Source of the DNA: Aquirhabdus sp.
GTDB lineage: Bacteria > Pseudomonadota > Gammaproteobacteria > Pseudomonadales > Moraxellaceae
Direction of reading: 5' to 3'
NCBI GenBank assembly: GCA_030150595.1
Contig: JASLFQ010000114.1
Location: forward strand, 1 to 6,325
DNA length: 6,325 nt
Notes under the pieces: generated by a model
Databases searched by the model: none
The model's input: only the letters and a program-made list of their open reading frames with translations
What the model was told of the DNA's origin: nothing
Made by a program: the position numbers and the translations under genes
Part shown: piece after piece, positions 1-5,049 of the stretch
Numbering within the stretch: the stretch's first letter is position 1
Layout: every line of letters starts with the position of its first letter

Positions 1-530
1 AGCTGGGCGTTTTTACCCATACTATTCAGCATACCGCCGATCACAAATGTTGGATCTAAACCTTCTTCAGCCAACATCATGGTCAATAGACTAGTCGTTG
101 TGGTTTTGCCATGTGTGCCTGCAACCGCAATCCCGTGGCGATAACGCATCAGTTCACCGAGCATTTCCGCACGACGAACCAGTGGAATATGCTTCTCAAT
201 TGCCGCTTTGATTTCAGGATTTTCACGATCAATCGCCGTCGAAACGACGAGCACATTCGCGCCTTCAACATTTGCCGCATCATGTCCGTAAAACACTTTC
301 ACGCCCATGCTCTCAAGACGCTTTGTCGTTTCACCACTTTTGAGATCCGAGCCTGAAACATCATAACCTTGATTTTTAAGCACTTCGGCAATACCGCACA
401 TGCCCGCGCCACCAATCCCAACAAAATGGATTCGTCCAATACGGCGCATTTCTGGAATTTCGATAAGTCGACTGGTTTTAGCGCTAGCACAAGCTGCTGT
501 GCTTGTCTGTGAAGACAGTGATGTCGGCAT
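1..530 (-). CDS. murC: UDP-N-acetylmuramate--L-alanine ligase MurC (N-terminal part, cut by window edge)
   Basis: MurC is the cytoplasmic Mur ligase that joins L-alanine to UDP-N-acetylmuramate using ATP, the first peptide step of peptidoglycan synthesis. About 176 N-terminal residues are visible; the family is usually about 460-490 residues, so the C-terminal two thirds lie beyond position 1. Seen: a Rossmann-like [17 protein letters not shown] stretch at residues 35-51 that binds the UDP substrate, VVSTAI at 95-100, [11 protein letters not shown] near 119-129, and the ATP-binding loop [10 protein letters not shown] at 137-146. The first 20 or so residues are a Ser/Thr/Ala-rich tail ahead of the conserved core. 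I chose ATG at 530 because GGAG sits six bases upstream of it; an in-frame ATG at 542 would add four residues but has no ribosome binding site. It lies 77 bases downstream of murG on the same strand, as in dcw clusters, so co-transcription is likely. Confidence 0.96.
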   Translation of the reverse strand, partial: MPTSLSSQTSTAACASAKTSRLIEIPEMRRIGRIHFVGIGGAGMCGIAEVLKNQGYDVSGSDLKSGETTKRLESMGVKVFYGHDAANVEGANVLVVSTAIDRENPEIKAAIEKHIPLVRRAEMLGELMRYRHGIAVAGTHGKTTTTSLLTMMLAEEGLDPTFVIGGMLNSMGKNAQ

Positions 531-582
531 ATCCAACTCCATATTTATAGGGTAAAACTATATCAATATTAAAAATATTCAA

Positions 583-599
583 TGGTTCAAAAAGAACCA
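583..599 (-). repeat. Small hairpin in the murG-murC gap
   Basis: The 77-base gap between the murG stop and the murC start is AT-rich and contains a perfect 6-bp inverted repeat, TGGTTC and GAACCA, around a five-base loop (five T on the transcribed minus strand), eight bases after the murG stop. A second one, AATATT-AAA-AATATT, follows at 565-579. Neither is followed by a clean T-run on the minus strand, so I do not call a terminator. They could protect or separate the two cistrons in the mRNA, which is inference. Confidence 0.4.
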
Positions 600-607
600 C
601 AATAGAC

Positions 608-1720
608 TCAAAGCGAAACAATCGCCTCAACCACCACCGCCGTCGCACATGGTTTCGCTTGCAAACGTGATTTCTCGGCCATCGCCAGCAAGGTATCTCG
701 ATTCAATAATGGACGCAAATGTTCAACCAACGCATCAGGCGTTAATGTCGCTTGTGGACACAACAATGCCGCACCCACATCACTTAAATAATGCGCATTG
801 GCGGTTTGATGATCGTCAACCGCATGTGGTAACGGTACAAATACGGCAGGTAAACCCACCGCCGCAACTTCCGACACAGTCAGCGCGCCTGCACGACAAA
901 TAATGAAATCAGCATTGGCATACGCTGCTGCCATATTATCGACAAAAGGCACAACTTCAAACGTTAAATGCGTAGCATTCGTTAATCCTTGATAACGTGC
1001 CTGTGTCTCATCCACTTGCTTCGCGCCACACTGATGACGCACATGAATCGGCTGACTCTCTGAAGCAAGTTGAGCCAACGCATGTGGGATACGTTCGTTC
1101 AATGCTTGTGCGCCTAACGAACCACCAATCACCAAGACTTGCAACGTTCCGCTCCGCTGTGCATAACGTAACGCAGGTTCAGTGACATTCAAAATATCCG
1201 CGCGCACAGGATTACCTGTTGTCCGCACTTTTTCTGATTGCGGAAAAGCATTGGGGAAGGCCTGCAAAACCGTTGTCGCAATTCGTGCTAATTGACGGTT
1301 AGTCATGCCCGCAATCGCATTTTGCTCATGGATGACCAGCTTAATACCCAGCAATCGCGCTGCCAAACCACCAGGCCCTGCAACATAACCGCCGAAACCA
1401 ACCACCACATCGATTTGCAGCGCTTTCATCAAGCGCATAGCAGCCAGTGTCGCTTTAATAATTTTAAAAGGCGCAGCAATTAAACGTCGAATGCCATTAC
1501 CACGTAAACCTTGAATATCAATTGGATACAACTGAATGCCTGATTGAGGCACCAAACGATGCTCCATCCCCGCTTGCGTCGCCAGCCAATGCACCTCTAC
1601 GCCTTGCGATCTCAGCTTTTCTGCAACAGCCAGCGCAGGAAAAATATGTCCGCCTGTACCCGCCGCCATGACCATCACATTTGTGACACGTTTCTGTGGT
1701 TTAGTTTGATTCTTCGACAC
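608..1720 (-). CDS. murG: Lipid II synthase MurG (undecaprenyl-diphospho-muramoylpentapeptide beta-N-acetylglucosaminyltransferase)
   Basis: MurG is a peripheral inner-membrane GT-B glycosyltransferase (family GT28). It transfers GlcNAc from UDP-GlcNAc to lipid I, giving lipid II, the last cytoplasmic step of peptidoglycan precursor synthesis. The 370-residue length is near the family norm of about 355-370. Seen in order: the N-terminal glycine loop GTGGHIFPALA at residues 21-31, GFGGYVAGPGG at 108-118, the HEQNAIAG signature at 131-138, TTGNPVR at 167-173, the second glycine loop GGSLGA at 199-204, and the donor-site stretch CRAGALTVSE at 275-284 followed by PLPHAVDDHQTANA at 297-310. The start is GTG at 1720; no in-frame ATG lies close upstream, and only a weak AGG precedes it. 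The first 13 residues are a variable tail, so a start nearer the VMVMAAGTGG core is possible. It precedes murC, as in Acinetobacter-type dcw clusters. All expected motifs are intact. Confidence 0.97.
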   Translation of the reverse strand: MSKNQTKPQKRVTNVMVMAAGTGGHIFPALAVAEKLRSQGVEVHWLATQAGMEHRLVPQSGIQLYPIDIQGLRGNGIRRLIAAPFKIIKATLAAMRLMKALQIDVVVGFGGYVAGPGGLAARLLGIKLVIHEQNAIAGMTNRQLARIATTVLQAFPNAFPQSEKVRTTGNPVRADILNVTEPALRYAQRSGTLQVLVIGGSLGAQALNERIPHALAQLASESQPIHVRHQCGAKQVDETQARYQGLTNATHLTFEVVPFVDNMAAAYANADFIICRAGALTVSEVAAVGLPAVFVPLPHAVDDHQTANAHYLSDVGAALLCPQATLTPDALVEHLRPLLNRDTLLAMAEKSRLQAKPCATAVVVEAIVSL

Positions 1721-1757
1721 CCAGTTTGCCTATCATTTCAGTGCAGATCATGCCGCG

Positions 1758-1763
1758 ATTATA
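1758..1763 (-). promoter_or_regulatory. Probable murG promoter (-10 box)
   Basis: A perfect TATAAT reads leftward at 1763 to 1758, placing transcription start near 1751, about 30 bases before the murG GTG. No good -35 box is visible at 16-18 bases upstream (best candidates read CAAATA or AAATAG), and there is no TG extension. It is therefore either a weak or activator-dependent promoter, or a chance match. Since murG is the first minus-strand gene after a divergent plus-strand unit, some promoter is required in 1721-1960. Confidence 0.4.
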
Positions 1764-1775
1764 AGGATAAGCGCC

Positions 1776-1826
1776 GACCCTATTTGGTGCGCTCAACAAT
1801 CCGCCATGATACCTGTTTGTAGGGTC
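1776..1826. repeat. Separated inverted repeat GACCCTA / TAGGGTC
   Basis: A perfect 7-bp inverted repeat has arms at 1776-1782 and 1820-1826, separated by 37 bases, just upstream of the probable murG -10 box. It could be a binding site pair, a decayed REP-like element (the right arm reads GTAGGGT, like the heads of the REP copies at 5044 and 5362), or chance. The rest of the gap between murG and the small ORF at 1960 holds only candidate promoters. Confidence 0.25.
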
Positions 1827-1902
1827 AGGTTTGAAGATATTCTTTGATTTTGATCACCCAAAGGTTACTGATTGTTAGCAATTTATGAATACATCCAACA
1901 AA

Positions 1903-1932
1903 TTAACGCGTGTCATTATTTTTCTGAATAAT
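1903..1932 (+). promoter_or_regulatory. Candidate promoter for the small ORF and DUF1993 gene
   Basis: TTAACG at 1903-1908 and AATAAT at 1927-1932 are 18 bases apart, four and five matches to sigma-70 -35 and -10 consensus. Transcription would start near 1939, just ahead of the strong ribosome binding site at 1944-1951. The surrounding DNA is AT-rich, so chance matches are likely and this is only a plausible call. Confidence 0.35.
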
Positions 1933-1959
1933 TTTATTTGATTAAAGGAGGCTGACTTG

Positions 1960-2052
1960 ATGCAAGGTTCTACAGAATTCTCCCAAAAAGGAGTATTGTA
2001 CAATTCTAGATTGCTGAAAAAATATTCACACAGCACTTCATCATTGAACTAA
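1960..2052 (+). CDS. Possible 30-residue small protein or leader peptide
   Basis: An ATG at 1960 opens a 30-codon frame ending in TAA at 2050-2052. The evidence for translation is the ribosome binding site: AAAGGAGG at 1944-1951, almost the full anti-Shine-Dalgarno complement, eight bases before the ATG and stronger than that of any other gene in this window. The predicted peptide begins MQGSTEFSQKG, is polar and basic with an RLLKKYSHS stretch, and has no signal peptide or membrane segment. I do not recognise it. It ends 25 bases before the DUF1993 ATG on the same strand, so it may be a short cistron or leader peptide on that mRNA. It could also be the remnant of a longer gene, or a chance frame behind a chance site. 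No RNA-gene structure was recognised here. Confidence 0.45.
   Translation: MQGSTEFSQKGVLYNSRLLKKYSHSTSSLN
1995..2004. repeat. 10-bp perfect palindrome ATTGTACAAT
   Basis: ATTGTACAAT is a perfect palindrome inside the 30-codon ORF, about 75 bases upstream of the DUF1993 start. Its size and symmetry would suit a dimeric repressor site, but a single short AT-rich palindrome can easily be chance. Confidence 0.25.
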
Positions 2053-2077
2053 ACACGGACTCAGTTGAGGTTTTATC

Positions 2078-2581
2078 ATGACATTTTCAATCTATTCAGC
2101 ACTTATACCAACATCAAAACACATTCTTGAAAATCAATCCAAAATCCTGAGTAAAGCGGCTGCCTTTGCAGAAACGCAACAGATTGATCCTGTGGCATTA
2201 CTCGCTGCACGTCTGGCACCCGATATGTTTCCGCTGAGCCGACAAATCCAAATCGCGTGTGACACCGTTAAAAAAGGTGCAGCACGTTTAGCAGCCGTTG
2301 AAGCACCTGTTTTTGAAGATAACGAAGCAACGATTCCAGAACTACAAAATCGTATTGCCAAAACCATCGCTTTCCTAGAAAGCATTCATGAAAATGATTT
2401 TGCTGGCGCAGAAACTCGCGCACTAAAAATCCCAATGGGTCCAGAAATCGTGATGGACTTTACTGGTCAAGACTATCTCAATCAGTGGGTCTTGCCGAAC
2501 TTCTATTTCCACGTCACAACCGCTTATGACCTCCTTCGTCATCAAGGTGTTGAATTGGGCAAACGTGATTTCTTGGGCTAA
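2078..2581 (+). CDS. DUF1993 family protein
   Basis: This 167-residue protein matches the DUF1993 family in pattern and full length; members are predicted helical-bundle proteins related to the DinB fold, with no firmly established reaction that I know of. Seen: ARLAPDMFPLSRQIQIACD at residues 44-62 (the family's LAPDMFPL..Q core), a PVFEDNEATIPELQNRI block near 77-93, and the strongly conserved tail LPNFYFHVTTAYDLLRHQGV ending GKRDFLG at 138-167. It has no signal peptide or membrane segment, so it is probably cytoplasmic. A GAGG seven bases before the ATG at 2078 supports the start. It follows the 30-codon ORF by 25 bases and is followed by a large inverted repeat that may end its transcript. 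In many bacteria DUF1993 genes are stand-alone; nothing here ties it to murG. Confidence 0.92.
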   Translation: MTFSIYSALIPTSKHILENQSKILSKAAAFAETQQIDPVALLAARLAPDMFPLSRQIQIACDTVKKGAARLAAVEAPVFEDNEATIPELQNRIAKTIAFLESIHENDFAGAETRALKIPMGPEIVMDFTGQDYLNQWVLPNFYFHVTTAYDLLRHQGVELGKRDFLG

Positions 2582-2597
2582 AGCGTTTTGCTGTTCC

Positions 2598-2649
2598 CTG
2601 AGCCTGTCGAATGGCTATGCATATGCAAGCAAGGCTTAGACAAGCTCAG
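2598..2649. repeat. Large imperfect inverted repeat, REP-like, possible terminator of the DUF1993 gene
   Basis: The left arm CTGAGCCTGTCGAATGGCT (2598-2616) pairs imperfectly with the right arm AGGCTTAGACAAGCTCAG (2632-2649). Between them lies the 10-bp palindrome TGCATATGCA at 2618-2627. The arm sequence resembles the CTGAGC-TGTCGAAGG / CCTTCGACAAGCTCAG intergenic repeat that I know from many bacterial genomes, here with several substitutions. A run of five T at 2657-2661 follows the right arm, so on the plus strand it could also act as a rho-independent terminator, though the T-run is seven bases away. It sits 16 bases after the DUF1993 stop. Confidence 0.6.
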
Positions 2650-2673
2650 CCAGCTATTTTTCTTAAATATGCT

Positions 2674-2701
2674 TTGAGTGATCAAAACATTTCAAAACAA
2701 T
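2674..2701 (+). promoter_or_regulatory. Weak candidate promoter for the DUF924 gene
   Basis: TTGAGT (2674-2679) and AACAAT (2696-2701) are 16 bases apart, about 25 bases before the DUF924 ATG. The -35 is good and the -10 has four of six matches. It fits with the repeat at 2598-2649 separating this gene from DUF1993, but remains a weak call. Confidence 0.28.
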
Positions 2702-2726
2702 AAGCCCTTAGCCCAAGATTATTTCT

Positions 2727-3281
2727 ATGAGTAAAACACCGTACTATCAAGATGTTATCAAATTCTGGTTTGAAGAAACAAAACCAAAACAGTGGTTTGA
2801 AAAAGATGTCCTCTTTGATGAAACCATTCGGATGCGATTTTCTGAAATGCATACGAAAGCCATCAAAGGCGAATTAGCCAAATGGCGGCGCTTTGGCGCA
2901 CTTGGACGCTTAGCCGAAATCATTGTATTGGATCAGTTTTCAAGGAATTTGTATCGTGACGATCCACGTCAATTCGCCGCTGATACGATTGCGCTGGTGC
3001 TTGCTCAAGAAGCAGTGCGCGGTGATTTTGATCAACTGCTGACAAAAGAGCAGCGCGTATTTTTATATCTGCCGTTCATGCATAGTGAGTCGCCACACAT
3101 TCACAAAAAAGCGTTAAAGCTGTATACCGATTTGGGGCTAAAACAAAATCTAGACTTTGAAGAAAAACATAAAGCCATCATTGATCGCTTTGGTCACTTT
3201 CCACATCGTAATGAGATACTTGGCAGGATTTCAACCGAAGAAGAAATTGAATTTTTGAAGTTGCCAGATAGTCATTTTTAA
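2727..3281 (+). CDS. DUF924 family protein (TPR-like helical protein)
   Basis: This 184-residue protein is a full-length member of DUF924, an all-helical family with a tetratricopeptide-like fold and no firmly assigned biochemical activity that I know of. Seen: FWFEETKPKQWFEKD at residues 13-27 (the family's W/F-rich start), the signature VLDQFSRNLYRDDPRQFAAD at 67-86, YLPFMHSES at 114-122, and the C-terminal DRFGHFPHRNEILGRISTEE at 153-172. No signal peptide or membrane segment is present, so a cytoplasmic location is likely. No clear Shine-Dalgarno sequence precedes the ATG at 2727, but the conserved N-terminal motif begins soon after it and no upstream in-frame start is better. It points toward the 57-residue minus-strand gene, whose end is only 22 bases away. 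Confidence 0.93.
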   Translation: MSKTPYYQDVIKFWFEETKPKQWFEKDVLFDETIRMRFSEMHTKAIKGELAKWRRFGALGRLAEIIVLDQFSRNLYRDDPRQFAADTIALVLAQEAVRGDFDQLLTKEQRVFLYLPFMHSESPHIHKKALKLYTDLGLKQNLDFEEKHKAIIDRFGHFPHRNEILGRISTEEEIEFLKLPDSHF

Positions 3282-3286
3282 AGACT

Positions 3287-3332
3287 AAAAATAGGCTTCG
3301 CAATCATTTTGTCAGGCGACCGATGATTGCGA
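3287..3332 (-). terminator. Possible terminator of the GFA/small-protein unit, overlapping the coding end
   Basis: A perfect 10-bp inverted repeat, TCGCAATCAT (3298-3307) and ATGATTGCGA (3323-3332), surrounds a 15-base loop. Read on the minus strand it is followed after six bases by five T (3291-3287). The stem includes the stop codon of the 57-residue ORF (3304-3306) and its last sense codons. On the plus strand no T-run follows, so it would not end DUF924 transcription in the usual way. The delayed T-run makes this a moderate call. Confidence 0.45.
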
Positions 3333-3477
3333 TAATGACCAACATACTCAGCATGACGAAGGGAAATGTAGCGTTTGCTTTGCTGGCTTCTGGCCCCGCC
3401 GTACTGCCACCGCCCAAGGCAAATGCGACAGAGGGATTGAAGATGACATACGTGGCTAACAAAAAAACAAACTTCAC
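3304..3477 (-). CDS. Small exported or membrane protein, 57 residues
   Basis: I do not recognise this protein as a named family. The start chosen is GTG at 3477 because AAGGAG (3490-3485) lies seven bases upstream; a longer reading from TTG at 3495 would place that site inside the gene. From GTG the peptide begins MKFVFLLATYVIFNPSVAFA, a compact signal peptide with a basic start, hydrophobic core and AFA cleavage site at residue 20. A short Gly/Ser/Ala linker (LGGGSTAGPEASKANAT) follows, then a hydrophobic segment at residues 38-53, probably a membrane helix, and a basic end GRLTK. It is therefore likely an inner-membrane peptide, with the linker outside the cytoplasm if the signal peptide is used. 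It lies 51 bases downstream of the GFA gene on the same strand and is probably co-transcribed with it. An opposing plus-strand frame over the same DNA (3323-3535) lacks these features. Confidence 0.68.
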   Translation of the reverse strand: MKFVFLLATYVIFNPSVAFALGGGSTAGPEASKANATFPFVMLSMLVIIAIIGRLTK

Positions 3478-3528
3478 CGTGTTTCTCCTTGGCAAATGCG
3501 CCTATCTTGCTTACACCGCAACCTTTCT

Positions 3529-3879
3529 TCAGTGAAGGCTACGACCATCGTAGTGTTTCACTTTCAATGCTGAAATATCGACACCTTCTAGGCAACGGAC
3601 ATTGATTGCCGCCATTTGCTGACCAGTCGGTGAAAGCGCTTCGCCAAAGGGATGAATGCCGCACGTTGGGCAAAAATGATGTTGGATGACGTGTTTATTG
3701 AAGGTATAGGTGCTCATGTTTTCTGGTGGAGTGAGCAGCTTAATTGCGTCGCGTGGAACGAACCACATCAACGTGCCTTTGCGTTGGCACATTGAACAAT
3801 TGCACGACATGACTTCTGGAATTTCACCTTCAACCTCGAAGGCGATCTGACCACAATGACAACTTCCTTGGTATTTCAT
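3529..3879 (-). CDS. GFA family (CENP-V/GFA domain) zinc-binding protein
   Basis: The family is named after glutathione-dependent formaldehyde-activating enzyme, but most short members have no proven substrate, so only the domain is assigned. At 116 residues it is a typical single-domain member. The zinc ligands are all visible: Cys7 and Cys9 (SCHCG) with Cys70 and Cys73 (FCPTCGIHPFG) match the structural zinc site, and Cys26, Cys28 and Cys31 (SCNCSMCQRKG) match the second, catalytic-type triad. MSTYTFNKHVIQHHFCPTCG is the usual stretch ahead of the last pair. GGAG seven bases before the ATG at 3879 supports the start. It is likely cytoplasmic. It heads a two-gene minus-strand unit with the 57-residue protein and has its own promoter candidate at 3914-3942. 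gshB, a glutathione synthesis gene, lies 1.5 kb away, but an unrelated gene and repeats lie between, so a functional link is speculative. Confidence 0.94.
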   Translation of the reverse strand: MKYQGSCHCGQIAFEVEGEIPEVMSCNCSMCQRKGTLMWFVPRDAIKLLTPPENMSTYTFNKHVIQHHFCPTCGIHPFGEALSPTGQQMAAINVRCLEGVDISALKVKHYDGRSLH

Positions 3880-3913
3880 GGCACAGCTCCGTTCTTATTG
3901 GTTTGATTGTCTC

Positions 3914-3942
3914 ATCATACGCTTAATTGGAAGTTGGGTGAA
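3914..3942 (-). promoter_or_regulatory. Probable promoter of the GFA gene
   Basis: On the minus strand TTCACC (3942-3937) and TATGAT (3919-3914) are exactly 17 bases apart, four and five matches to sigma-70 consensus. Transcription would start near 3907, about 28 bases before the GFA ATG. Its -35 box directly touches the -35 box of the rightward promoter at 3943. Confidence 0.55.
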
Positions 3943-3971
3943 TTGACTCTACATCGACTGTATTTTTTAAT
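3943..3971 (+). promoter_or_regulatory. Probable promoter of the Wzz-like gene
   Basis: TTGACT (3943-3948) and TTTAAT (3966-3971) are 17 bases apart, each one mismatch from sigma-70 consensus: the best promoter in the window. The predicted start near 3978 leaves a leader of about 60 bases before ATG 4041, and argues against the in-frame TTG at 3975 being the translation start because it would lie upstream of the transcript. Confidence 0.65.
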
Positions 3972-4040
3972 TAATTGATAATTTGTTATCTTCATTTTTG
4001 TAGACTAACATTAAGCCAATTTAATACAGCCCCGAAATTT

Positions 4041-4871
4041 ATGTTCAATCCTGTCATACCCGAAAAATACAAAATACTCATCAATGAGTATCGATTAAAA
4101 CTATCTATTTTTTTGGAAATGATGGGACGATCTTGGCGTCTTATCTTAGGTGTCGTCTTATTTTCGATATTCGTCTCATTCGTACTCACCCTGATCTTGC
4201 CAAAAAAATGGGAAGCATCAGCAACTCTACAAATTGCAAAACTACCATCAGAAGCGGGTGAAATAACGTCTGTAGAAGACCATCTACAAAGTGTAGAAAA
4301 TGTCAATCAGATTGGATTTAAAGAAAAAATTCTCAATGACTTACAATTACCAACAAATAAAGGGCAAGATCAGCGAAGTGATATTTTATTAGACACCCTC
4401 ATAGCGCGTCCAATTAAAAATACAGAATTGATCAATATATCGGTATCTGCTTACAGTCAACAGGATGCGTTAAAAAGTATTCAAGCAGCAATTGCTGAAC
4501 TCCAAGCGACGCAAGCGCCAATGATCACACCCAGCAAAAATCGTCTGAATAAAGAATTGCAGATCATCAATCAGAATCTATCTATGACGGACAAGGACAT
4601 TTCAGCACTAAACCATCAGATGTCACGCGGTGGGTATTCCGTGTCTGGTTATATCAAAGCCAAAGAAGCTGCAAAAAGAGCGCTGCAATTACAACAAGAC
4701 CAACTCAATGGTAACTTATCATTAATTGATGAACTTGCAACAAAACCCATTTATCCGATTAATAATCCAGACAAACAGACATTTCCCAATCGTATTGTTT
4801 TCTTAATCTTGGGTGCTCTATTGGGATTATTGGCAGGCTGCGGAATCGCATGGTGGAAAGATAAAAATTAA
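4041..4871 (+). CDS. Wzz-like chain length determinant family protein (orphan polysaccharide co-polymerase)
   Basis: The layout is that of the Wzz/FepE polysaccharide co-polymerase family, inner-membrane proteins that set the length of O-antigen or related polymers. From ATG 4041 it has 276 residues, somewhat short for the family. Seen: a cytoplasmic N-terminus, membrane helix 1 at about 33-53, the post-helix LPKKWEASATLQIAKL stretch typical of the Wzz N-terminal domain, a polar periplasmic middle with glutamine-rich helices likely to form a coiled coil (about 165-232), a proline-rich KPIYPINNPDKQTFPNR run at 235-251, and helix 2 at about 251-271 followed by WWKDKN. There is no kinase domain, so it is not a Wzc-type protein. 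An in-frame TTG at 3975 would add 22 residues but lies before the predicted transcription start. No clear ribosome binding site precedes 4041, so the start is uncertain. Two sampled 60-base lines are 28% and 38% GC, against 50% and 60% in sampled murG and gshB lines, which hints at transfer. No glycan genes flank it. Confidence 0.82.
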   Translation: MFNPVIPEKYKILINEYRLKLSIFLEMMGRSWRLILGVVLFSIFVSFVLTLILPKKWEASATLQIAKLPSEAGEITSVEDHLQSVENVNQIGFKEKILNDLQLPTNKGQDQRSDILLDTLIARPIKNTELINISVSAYSQQDALKSIQAAIAELQATQAPMITPSKNRLNKELQIINQNLSMTDKDISALNHQMSRGGYSVSGYIKAKEAAKRALQLQQDQLNGNLSLIDELATKPIYPINNPDKQTFPNRIVFLILGALLGLLAGCGIAWWKDKN

Positions 4872-4895
4872 GATCCATGTGCATTTCATGCCTGC

Positions 4896-4927
4896 GTAGG
4901 CTGTAATAAGCCAAAGCGCATTGCACC
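4896..4927 (+). repeat. REP-like palindromic element, copy A (degenerate)
   Basis: A GTAG head (4896-4899) is followed by GCTGTAAT, a 12-base middle and ATTGCACC (4920-4927). It is the same element as copies B and C, but the left arm has two substitutions against the GGTGCAAT found there, so the stem is weakened. It sits 24 bases after the Wzz-like stop. Apart from copies A and B, nothing is recognised in the 178-base gap 4872-5049. Confidence 0.75.
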
Positions 4928-5012
4928 AAATGGCATCACCATAATTATTTTTAAGTGATTTACAGCAGCTAGCTTTGAACTTCAATGCAGGGAGAGATTT
5001 GTGATTGAGGAT

Positions 5013-5044
5013 TGTGCAATGCGCTAAGGCTTATTGCACCCTAC
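5013..5044 (-). repeat. REP-like palindromic element, copy B (inverted)
   Basis: On the minus strand it reads GTAG (5044-5041), GGTGCAAT, a 12-base middle AAGCCTTAGCGC, then ATTGCAC (5020-5014). The stem is seven or eight pairs; beyond a two-base mismatch the inner GC pairs continue, giving the bulged stem typical of REP sequences. Orientation is opposite to copies A and C. It begins five bases after the stop codon of the 70-residue ORF. Confidence 0.85.
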
Positions 5045-5049
5045 ATTTA

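Noticed and set aside
111..356. Plus-strand 81-codon frame opposite murC
   Set aside because: It is antisense to conserved MurC residues, including the ATP-binding loop.
299..490. Minus-strand 63-codon frame inside murC
   Set aside because: It is an out-of-frame reading of the conserved MurC N-terminus.
649..1822. Plus-strand frames of 62-92 codons over murG
   Set aside because: They are antisense to an intact MurG; their His/Arg/Gln-rich composition reflects the coding strand.
2134..2385. Minus-strand 83-codon frame opposite DUF1993
   Set aside because: It is antisense to the conserved DUF1993 core and has no ribosome binding site or family match.
3323..3535. Plus-strand 70-codon frame opposite the 57-residue gene
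   Set aside because: It lacks a ribosome binding site and family features; the minus-strand frame has AAGGAG, a signal peptide and a membrane helix.
3304..3879. GFA plus small membrane protein as a toxin-antitoxin pair
   Set aside because: A GFA-domain protein is not a known antitoxin, and a signal peptide with one helix is not enough to call a toxin.
3975..4040. TTG-initiated N-terminal extension of the Wzz-like protein
   Set aside because: The extra 22 residues would start upstream of the predicted transcription start near 3978 and have no ribosome binding site.
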